The notes under the pieces are model-generated. The model did no database searches. It was not told where the DNA came from and saw only the letters and a program-made list of their open reading frames with translations. A stretch of DNA of 9,158 nt from Candidatus Vogelbacteria bacterium CG22_combo_CG10-13_8_21_14_all_37_9 (GTDB taxonomy: Bacteria; Patescibacteriota; Minisyncoccia; Phycocordibacterales; XYD1-FULL-46-19), in contig PCSX01000016.1 in the NCBI GenBank assembly GCA_002772495.1, positions 4,168 through 13,325 on the forward strand, read 5' to 3'. Each line of letters starts with the position of its first letter. Positions within the stretch are counted from its first letter, which is position 1. Below, piece after piece: positions 1 to 3,424 of this stretch. The position numbers and the translations under genes are program-made.

Positions 1-277
1 CCTCTCCAAATTTCGGTGGGTGGTAATTTTGTTAGCGCCTTATCCTCTCCAAATTTCGGTGTTCGACTTATCTCGATCCGCCTTATCCTCTCCAAATTTC
101 GGTGCACCCTTTATGTTGAGTTGCCTTATCCTCTCCAAATTTCGGTGTAGGCTATAAAAAGATTGAGCCTTATCCTCTCCAAATTTCGGTGCTAGATATT
201 TTGAATATTGCCTTATCCTCTCCAAATTTCGGTGAGTTAGCGGTTAGGGTGTGCCTTATCCTCTCCAAATTTCGGTG
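1..277 (-). CRISPR. CRISPR array, 25-nt repeats with 18-19-nt mini-spacers (truncated at left edge)
   Basis: Six complete identical 25-nt repeats lie at 37-61, 80-104, 123-147, 167-191, 210-234 and 253-277. A seventh (1-18) is cut by the window edge. On the + strand each begins GCCTTATCC and ends TTTCGGTG. The six spacers (19-36, 62-79, 105-122, 148-166, 192-209, 235-252) are all different and 18, 18, 18, 19, 18 and 18 nt long, far shorter than the usual 30-40 nt. Spacers of 17-19 nt with 25-nt repeats are known from type V-C and V-D (Cas12c/Cas12d) loci. Read on the - strand the repeat ends in GGATAAGGC, resembling the 3' end of Cas12d repeats as I recall them, so I infer - strand transcription with the leader on the right. 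The - strand repeat can form a short CC/GG hairpin around GAAATTT. The array certainly continues to the left. Confidence 0.97.
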
Positions 278-304
278 AGGTTCTCTCTTTTCTCTTTATT
301 TTAC

Positions 305-333
305 TTGACAAAATACAAAATATAAGTTAGATT
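305..333 (+). promoter_or_regulatory. Probable cas1 promoter
   Basis: A perfect -35 box TTGACA (305-310) is followed after 17 nt by TAGATT (328-333), which matches four of six bases of TATAAT. Transcription would start near 340 and give a roughly 40-nt 5' UTR before the cas1 ATG. No strong Shine-Dalgarno is present. The nearest purine run, AGGG at 359-362, is too far from the ATG. Confidence 0.45.
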
Positions 334-352
334 TTGTATTCAAAACCTAACT
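312..352. other. Two overlapping, mutually exclusive stem-loops in the leader / cas1 5' region
   Basis: Hairpin 1 is a perfect 10-bp stem pairing 312-321 with 331-340 around a 9-nt loop. Hairpin 2 pairs 325-330 with 347-352 and 332-336 with 341-345, has one A/C mismatch (331/346) and loops on TATT at 337-340. The two share bases 331-340, so only one can form at a time. In DNA the region may be a binding or integration-directing site for Cas1 or a host factor. In RNA it could be a cas1 5' UTR switch. Function is not known. Confidence 0.5.
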
Positions 353-379
353 CTTTCTAGGGTAATAATATCAAAAAAC

Positions 380-1420
380 ATGTCTATTAGCAAGAATAAA
401 AAGATACCCTTATGGCTACCCTACACCTTCCAAATAGAAGTAAAGAAAAATATTGTAACTTTTCAATATAAAGGTGGCAAATATACCGCAAACATTAAAA
501 ACATTCTTTCGATTATGCTTTATGGTGGAACTTGTGATTTAAGTGAAAATTTTTTACAACTTTGCGCAAAATATGGCGTTCCTATATGTCTACACCGAAG
601 AACAATGAGTAATGCCGTATGGATTACTCCAAGCGTAAAAACCTCGGCCAAAGATGATATCTTAAGTAAGCAAATCTCATTTAGAAATAATGAGAAGAAA
701 CGTGTCCACATTGCCAAGAAGATTTTACAAGCCAAATTCAAAAGTATGAGTTGGCTGGTTTCATATCCAATGTTATTTGACGGTAAAAGATATTCTATTA
801 AACAAATGGTAAACATTGAGGCACAGCATGCAAAGGTATATTGGAAAAAATATTATAAAATACTCGGATACAGTGGATATTCACGCAGAGGAGGGGCAAA
901 TACGATAAAATCTATTTTGGACGCGGTTTCAAAATTAATAAGCGGTATTACACTGCGTTATATAATTTACCACCGAATGAGCCCCTATCATGGATTTCTC
1001 CACATTCCGACAGATTATCCTTCTTTAGTTTACGATCTAATGGAACCTTATAGAGGAAATATTGAAAAAATTGTATTCAATACAATACAGCAAGCTAAAT
1101 CGGAAAAGGTTGAAGAAAAGGATTTTCTGGCAAGGTGTATAATCGCCGTTGAAGATTATCTCGACTCAAATCTTTATACCAACACTACTCGTCAGATAGT
1201 AACTTTTCAAGAATTATTACACGGGTCTGTATTATCGTTACGATCATACTTACAGGGAATATCGCGACAATTCATCGTACCAATTCCAGGAAAACCAAAC
1301 GGTTGCCGACCAGTAAAAGTTGGTTACAAACTATATGGAAGGACGGCCGGCCCTACCGATTTCTGGAGTGTTGCCAAAAATGTTTCAAATACGCACGAAA
1401 AGCAGATGGCTTCCAAATGA
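380..1420 (+). CDS. cas1: CRISPR-associated endonuclease/integrase Cas1 (type V-C/V-D-like, without Cas2)
   Basis: Cas1 is the metal-dependent integrase that inserts new spacers at the leader end of the array. This 346-residue protein has the usual plan: an N-terminal beta-rich domain (about 1-85) and a C-terminal alpha-helical catalytic domain. The metal-binding triad is visible as E147 (IEAQHAKVYW), H208 (HGFLHIP) and E222 (DLMEPYR), so the enzyme should be active. It is the only cas gene in view and follows the array by 102 nt. No cas2 follows. In type V-C, Cas1 has been shown to work as a Cas2-free mini-integrase that measures about 18 bp, which fits the spacers here. The ATG at 380 is chosen because it opens a full N-terminal domain just downstream of the probable promoter. 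The gene ends in tandem stops TGA TAA. It runs opposite to nearly every other gene here, consistent with an acquired defence island. Confidence 0.96.
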   Translation: MSISKNKKIPLWLPYTFQIEVKKNIVTFQYKGGKYTANIKNILSIMLYGGTCDLSENFLQLCAKYGVPICLHRRTMSNAVWITPSVKTSAKDDILSKQISFRNNEKKRVHIAKKILQAKFKSMSWLVSYPMLFDGKRYSIKQMVNIEAQHAKVYWKKYYKILGYSGYSRRGGANTIKSILDAVSKLISGITLRYIIYHRMSPYHGFLHIPTDYPSLVYDLMEPYRGNIEKIVFNTIQQAKSEKVEEKDFLARCIIAVEDYLDSNLYTNTTRQIVTFQELLHGSVLSLRSYLQGISRQFIVPIPGKPNGCRPVKVGYKLYGRTAGPTDFWSVAKNVSNTHEKQMASK

Positions 1421-1532
1421 TAACATCGGTGAAGTTTTATTTTTAGATTTGTTTCCTTGAGTTATCAAACTGACGAAGGCTGTGCCCCATATCCTCTCCT
1501 CTGTGTGTGGTATCATTTGTTTTGAAAATGAT
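1412..1532 (+). ncRNA. Candidate CRISPR partner RNA (scoutRNA/tracrRNA-like) with anti-repeat
   Basis: Downstream of cas1 the + strand carries TATCCTCTCC (1490-1499), a perfect 10-nt match to bases 5-14 of the CRISPR repeat, so a + strand RNA would pair with a - strand crRNA. Two further repeat words, TCCAAAT (1412-1418, overlapping the cas1 stop) and TCGGTG (1426-1431), lie about 60 nt upstream. A 7-bp hairpin (1512-1518 with 1526-1532) follows the 10-mer. Cas12c and Cas12d systems are known to need a short scoutRNA with limited complementarity to the repeat, encoded near the array. The ends of the RNA, its promoter and its strand are not determined. A decayed repeat is an alternative. Confidence 0.33.
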
Positions 1533-1551
1533 TTGACCAAGTTACGAATTG

Positions 1552-1593
1552 TGCCTCTGGTAGGAATCGAACCTACATCTTTCCCTCCCGCCA
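1552..1593 (-). pseudogene. 3' fragment of a second tRNA (probably Arg)
   Basis: On the - strand a perfect T-arm (1576-1560, stem GTAGG, loop TTCGATT, stem CCTAC) is followed by a 3' acceptor strand CAGAGGC (1559-1553) and discriminator A (1552). No D-arm, convincing anticodon arm or matching 5' acceptor lies in the expected 75 nt upstream. The matching 5' strand GCCTCTG occurs only at 1798-1792, on the far side of tRNA-Arg(CCT). The fragment is therefore half of a broken tRNA or an attachment-site remnant beside the CRISPR locus. Confidence 0.7.
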
Positions 1594-1655
1594 AAACTTT
1601 ACTAAAGCAAATCTTAGGCTGGCAAGTAGGACTCTAGTCAATGTTTTTTAATCTG

Positions 1656-1727
1656 TGCTCTCACTCCGACTCGAACGGAGATTGGTCTCTTAGGACGAGA
1701 CAGTTCTATCCTTTGAACTATGAGAGC
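1656..1727 (-). tRNA. tRNA-Arg (anticodon CCT)
   Basis: The 72-nt gene folds as a complete cloverleaf: acceptor GCTCTCA/TGAGAGC, D-stem GTTC/GAAC, anticodon stem GTCTC/GAGAC with loop GTCCTAA (CCT at positions 34-36, reading AGG), T-stem CTCCG/CGGAG with loop TTCGAGT, and discriminator A at 1656. CCA is not encoded and must be added enzymatically. The gene sits between two fragments of another tRNA (1552-1593 and 1786-1798). Confidence 0.95.
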
Positions 1728-1747
1728 GTTAACCGGCTTGTTTCCCG

Positions 1748-1786
1748 CCCGCCATAATCCTAAATTTATTTAAGGATTATGGCGGG
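1748..1786. repeat. 14-bp perfect stem-loop
   Basis: CCCGCCATAATCCT (1748-1761) is the exact reverse complement of 1773-1786, with an 11-nt AT-only loop. No T-tract follows on either strand, so it is not a standard intrinsic terminator. On the - strand it begins directly after the 5' tRNA fragment (1798-1786). Confidence 0.8.
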
Positions 1787-1798
1787 AACTACAGAGGC
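1786..1798 (-). pseudogene. 5' fragment of the split tRNA (Arg-like)
   Basis: The - strand reads GCCTCTG, TA, GTTC, which are positions 1-13 of a tRNA. GCCTCTG pairs over all seven bases with CAGAGGC of the 3' fragment at 1559-1553, and TA GTTC is identical to the same positions of tRNA-Arg(CCT). The sequence then runs into a hairpin instead of a D-loop. The identification rests on 13 nt plus acceptor complementarity, so it is suggestive only. Confidence 0.45.
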
Positions 1799-1901
1799 AA
1801 AAACTTAATCTTCATAATAGACTCCTTGTTTGTTGTTAGCAAATTACCAAAAAAACCCATCCTCTACCGGCTGGCAGAAGGCGGGGTAAATTGTCACTAG
1901 T

Positions 1902-2138
1902 TTAAATCCCTAACATCTTCGCAATATGAGCTTGATCAAAACCCACGACGGCTTCTTCGTCAATCGTAATTACTGGCACACCCGTAATTCGGCCAATTTT
2001 TTGTTCTAAGGCCTGTCGCCCAGCTAAATCAGTAGTGACATCAATCTCTGTAAAATCAATTCCCTTATCTTTAAAGAATTGTTTAGCAATTTTACAATAA
2101 CCACAAGTGGGAGTGGAATAAATGGTAACTTTCTTCAT
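1902..2138 (-). CDS. Glutaredoxin-like / NrdH-type thioredoxin-fold protein
   Basis: This 78-residue protein has the full glutaredoxin fold: beta strand KKVTIYST (2-9), redox motif C12-G-Y-C15 at the start of helix 1, the cis-proline motif TGVPV (52-56, P55), and a GFD turn (66-68). Proteins of this type reduce disulfides in ribonucleotide reductase or other partners in the cytoplasm, using glutathione, thioredoxin reductase or coenzyme donors. The donor here cannot be told. The CGYC motif differs from the CPYC of classical glutaredoxins and resembles small NrdH/Grx-like proteins. The ATG at 2138 gives the correct N-terminal strand. A TTG eleven... ten codons upstream would add an AT-rich tail overlapping the promoter and is rejected. 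The gene follows the RNHCP gene by 30 nt on the same strand. Confidence 0.9.
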   Translation of the reverse strand: MKKVTIYSTPTCGYCKIAKQFFKDKGIDFTEIDVTTDLAGRQALEQKIGRITGVPVITIDEEAVVGFDQAHIAKMLGI

Positions 2139-2167
2139 TTTATATTTTAAATTTAACTTATTTAACA

Positions 2168-2197
2168 ATTATAACATACCGGTCAAGTACTTGTTAA
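2168..2197 (-). promoter_or_regulatory. Probable promoter of the glutaredoxin-like gene
   Basis: On the - strand TTAACA (2197-2192, five of six) is followed after 18 nt by a perfect TATAAT (2173-2168). Transcription would start near 2161, about 23 nt before the ATG at 2138. The promoter overlaps the 3' end of the upstream RNHCP gene, so the downstream gene can be expressed by itself. Confidence 0.55.
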
Positions 2198-2462
2198 GTT
2201 CATCGTCCGGAGCAGTTTTATTAGTTTTAATGATGTGACATTTTTCACATTGATAGCTTAAAGTATAATCTCCCTTCGCTAAATCCACTCCAATCGGCTT
2301 CATTAAGCCCAAACAAGGATTAGCTCGATCTCCCGGGAAATCATCTACATGGAGGCCCCAGAGGCATTTAGGACAGTGATCAGTATAACCATTACCAATC
2401 ACCTCCGCTCCACAATGAGCACAAGTAAAATTTTCGATAGTTCGTTTAAAGGTGGAGGACAT
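2169..2462 (-). CDS. RNHCP domain zinc-ribbon protein
   Basis: This 97-residue protein matches the RNHCP family, small cysteine-rich proteins of unknown function. Typical family landmarks are FKR near the start, CAHCGAEV (C14, C17), HCPKCLWGLHVD (C30, C33), PGDRANPC (C50), GLMKPI and a second Cys pair QCEKC (C72, C75) before NKTAPDD. The paired cysteines suggest one or two structural zinc sites and perhaps nucleic-acid binding, which is inference. The open frame extends upstream to 2636, but that part runs through tRNA sequence. The ATG at 2462 gives the family's usual start (M-S-x-T-F-K-R). No Shine-Dalgarno is visible. The 34-nt gap to the tRNA-Gly fragment suggests possible co-transcription with the tRNAs. 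Confidence 0.92.
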   Translation of the reverse strand: MSSTFKRTIENFTCAHCGAEVIGNGYTDHCPKCLWGLHVDDFPGDRANPCLGLMKPIGVDLAKGDYTLSYQCEKCHIIKTNKTAPDDELNKYLTGML

Positions 2463-2496
2463 AAAAAAATAAAATACTATTTTAATCGGCCAATTG

Positions 2497-2540
2497 TGCG
2501 AAATGCGGGAATCGAACCCGCGTCTTATGCTTGGGAAGCC
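2497..2540 (-). pseudogene. 3' half of a second tRNA-Gly (CCC)
   Basis: The - strand carries an anticodon loop TTCCCAA (2537-2531), a 3' anticodon strand GCATA, variable AGAC, a T-arm GCGGG/CCCGC with loop TTCGATT (2521-2505), a 3' acceptor strand ATTTCGC (2504-2498) and discriminator A (2497). The expected 5' anticodon strand TATGC is missing. Instead the 33-nt hairpin element (2541-2573) abuts position 30. Beyond it is a D-arm-like remnant (2586-2572) sharing TAGAATGCGACC with the intact tRNA-Gly. The matching 5' acceptor strand GCGAGAT occurs only at 2765-2759, beyond the intact tRNA-Gly. Confidence 0.8.
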
Positions 2541-2573
2541 TGCCCCGTAGACAGCTTTGCTGTTCTTCGGGGG
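2541..2573. repeat. 33-nt hairpin element, copy 1
   Basis: The sequence starts TGCCCCGTAGACAGC and ends in GGGG, and folds into an interrupted stem (CCCC/GGGG, then AGA-CAGC with GCTG-T-TCT) around a 3-nt loop. A second copy at 5241-5273 differs at only 3 of 33 positions and has the same orientation. This copy lies at the exact break of the tRNA-Gly 3' half. Confidence 0.85.
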
Positions 2574-2604
2574 TCGCATTCTATTCACCCTAAAAAGTTT
2601 TTTG

Positions 2605-2675
2605 TGCGAGTAGCGAGAATCGAACTCGCGTCTCAACCTTGGGAAGGTCGCATTCTACCACTAAACCATACTCGC
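2605..2675 (-). tRNA. tRNA-Gly (anticodon CCC)
   Basis: The 71-nt gene forms a complete cloverleaf: acceptor GCGAGTA/TACTCGC, D-arm with GTTTAGTGGTAGAAT, anticodon stem CGACC/GGTTG with loop TTCCCAA (CCC at 34-36, reading GGG), T-stem GCGAG/CTCGC with loop TTCGATT, and discriminator A at 2605. No CCA is encoded. Two 45-nt units that each begin with a copy of its 5' end precede it. Confidence 0.95.
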
Positions 2676-2765
2676 ATGTTCGCACAAAAAATTTTAAAGG
2701 GCAAACTAAACCATACCCGCATATTTGCACAAGAAATTTAAGAGGGCAAGCTGAACCAATCTCGC
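2676..2765 (-). repeat. Two 45-nt tandem units, each starting with a tRNA-Gly 5' end
   Basis: On the - strand unit 1 (2765-2721) starts GCGAGATTGGTTCAG and unit 2 (2720-2676) starts GCGGGTATGGTTTAG. Both match positions 1-15 of the intact tRNA-Gly, which begins exactly 45 nt later at 2675. The remaining 30 nt of each unit share TTGCCCT and TTGTGC words. The units agree at 35 of 45 positions, so they are old or diverging copies. They look like truncated tRNA-Gly copies made by tandem duplication. Confidence 0.75.
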
Positions 2766-2773
2766 TTTTTTAA

Positions 2774-3154
2774 TTAACGACTTAATAATAAGGCTTTTAA
2801 AGTCCCCCAAAGACTAGCCTCACTAGTAGTGGCTGTATCAGTAGCTGTTTCAATACTATCGACAATTAAAATCATTTTTTCCCCTGGTCGCACGACTGAA
2901 AAATTATTTCTAAATTCTTCTTCTAAACCACGATCGGTTGATAATTTTTCTAGACGATCAGTAATTTGTTTTTGTCTGTCTTCTAATTTAGTAAGACGAT
3001 CTTTAGTCAAAAGATAATTAGAATTAGCAAAACGACTCTGATTATAAACTCGCCAAACCCCTCGAGCCAAAAAAATCACCAAGATTAAAGTGACAATAAG
3101 AAAGAGAACATTTAGCCACTTAAAATGTTTTTCGACTTGATAAAATCTGGTCAC
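2774..3154 (-). CDS. FtsB/DivIC-like septum formation initiator
   Basis: This 126-residue bitopic membrane protein has a short basic cytoplasmic N-terminus, one membrane segment (about 13-31), a coiled coil (about 48-74) and the family-typical segment RGLEEEFRNNFSVVRPGEK (75-93). FtsB/DivIC proteins join FtsL and FtsQ/DivIB in the divisome and help activate septal peptidoglycan synthesis. The C-terminal tail rich in T/A/S (100-113) is variable. The start is GTG at 3154. An upstream TTGCTC-17-TAGTAT pair would place transcription initiation at or next to the start codon, suggesting a leaderless mRNA. It lies downstream of lepA on the same strand but behind a 260-nt gap, so it is probably a separate unit. 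Confidence 0.88.
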   Translation of the reverse strand: MTRFYQVEKHFKWLNVLFLIVTLILVIFLARGVWRVYNQSRFANSNYLLTKDRLTKLEDRQKQITDRLEKLSTDRGLEEEFRNNFSVVRPGEKMILIVDSIETATDTATTSEASLWGTLKALLLSR

Positions 3155-3189
3155 AGCCTTATACTACAACTAATGTTATTTCAGAGCAA
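3137..3189. promoter_or_regulatory. Overlapping divergent promoters with leaderless starts
   Basis: Rightward: TTGATA (3137-3142), 17 nt, TATACT (3160-3165), with the predicted start near 3172 and the ATG of the small membrane peptide at 3173. Leftward: TTGCTC (3189-3184), 17 nt, TAGTAT (3166-3161), with the predicted start at the ftsB GTG (3154). The two -10 boxes overlap, so the promoters should exclude each other. Confidence 0.5.
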
Positions 3190-3286
3190 ACACAAAAAAA
3201 TCTTTCAAATCATCTCAGCGACAGTTGGTATTCTTGTTATTTTAAGTATGGTCGCCCTTTACTCTCTCCCCTTCTTGTTTAGATAA
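3173..3286 (+). CDS. Small single-pass membrane peptide, 37 residues
   Basis: The frame runs ATG to TAA and encodes a basic N-terminus (MLFQSKHKK) followed by one hydrophobic segment (about 11-36, with ISATVGILVILSMVALY) and a final Arg. Charge placement predicts the N-terminus inside. A good promoter (TTGATA-17-TATACT) directs transcription to the ATG, which makes translation plausible despite the small size. Similar short lysine-rich-plus-one-helix proteins occur in CPR genomes to my recollection, but I cannot name a family or function. It diverges from ftsB. Confidence 0.6.
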   Translation: MLFQSKHKKIFQIISATVGILVILSMVALYSLPFLFR

Positions 3287-3347
3287 AACGCCGATCAATG
3301 CTAAAAAAACGCTGATCTGATCAGTGTCTTGTTTGTGACTATCTGCG

Positions 3348-3387
3348 TTTACCCTATGGAGTATAGCAAGCTACTCCATAGGGTAAA
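3348..3387. repeat. 16-bp perfect palindrome with 8-nt loop
   Basis: TTTACCCTATGGAGTA (3348-3363) is the exact reverse complement of 3372-3387, with loop TAGCAAGC. It lies between the lepA stop and the ends of the neighbouring genes, where a terminator would be expected, but neither side has a U-tract longer than three. It may protect 3' ends, be a Rho-type end, or be a mobile palindrome. Confidence 0.85.
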
Positions 3388-3390
3388 TTC

Positions 3391-3424
3391 GCATTAGTCT
3401 GCGTCCAGTCCGCGCTAGTCCGCA
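3391..3424. repeat. Short tandem repeat, period 10-11 nt, across the lepA stop
   Basis: AGTCTGCG (3396-3403), AGTCCGCG (3407-3414) and AGTCCGCA (3417-3424) recur at 10-11-nt spacing and run through the lepA stop codon (3415-3417). Related words (CTGCGTTTA near 3343, ACGCTGATC near 3309) lie upstream in the same gap. The rest of 3287-3347 holds no gene that I can see. Confidence 0.6.

Larger units (their letters stand above)
278..379. promoter_or_regulatory. CRISPR leader / cas1 upstream region
   Basis: This 102-nt AT-rich stretch separates the last repeat from cas1 and begins with a pyrimidine tract (281-297). If the array is transcribed leftward, this is the leader, and new repeat-spacer units would be added at the 277/278 boundary. 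On the - strand a TAAAAT box (303 down to 298) could be the -10 of the array promoter, but no good -35 partner is seen. The same interval must hold the rightward cas1 promoter. Confidence 0.6.

Noticed and set aside
40..225. Open frame on the - strand across the CRISPR array
   Set aside because: Its repeated peptide words are only translated CRISPR repeats.
1385..1594. Open frame on the - strand beginning in the tRNA fragment
   Set aside because: It translates a T-arm (the typical GSIPTRG signature) and then antisense cas1. There is no protein family.
1748..1786. Intrinsic terminator
   Set aside because: The stem is strong but no T-tract follows on either strand.
1552..1798. A tmRNA (ssrA) with 5' and 3' tRNA-like ends paired across 240 nt
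   Set aside because: A complete tRNA-Arg lies inside, the conserved tmRNA 5' sequence is missing, and no tag peptide frame was found.
1859..1866. Another partial CRISPR-repeat word (ATCCTCT)
   Set aside because: Seven bases is within chance expectation, and there is no supporting context.
2139..2168. TTG start adding ten residues to the glutaredoxin-like protein
   Set aside because: The added residues precede the first beta strand of the fold and overlap the transcription start region. The ATG at 2138 fits better.
2463..2636. N-terminal extension of the RNHCP protein
   Set aside because: The extra 58 residues come from tRNA-Gly sequence and the hairpin element. The family start is the ATG at 2462.
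2349..2741. 130-codon open frame on the + strand
   Set aside because: It is antisense to the RNHCP gene and to tRNA-Gly sequences. The peptide is typical of mis-called tRNA regions.
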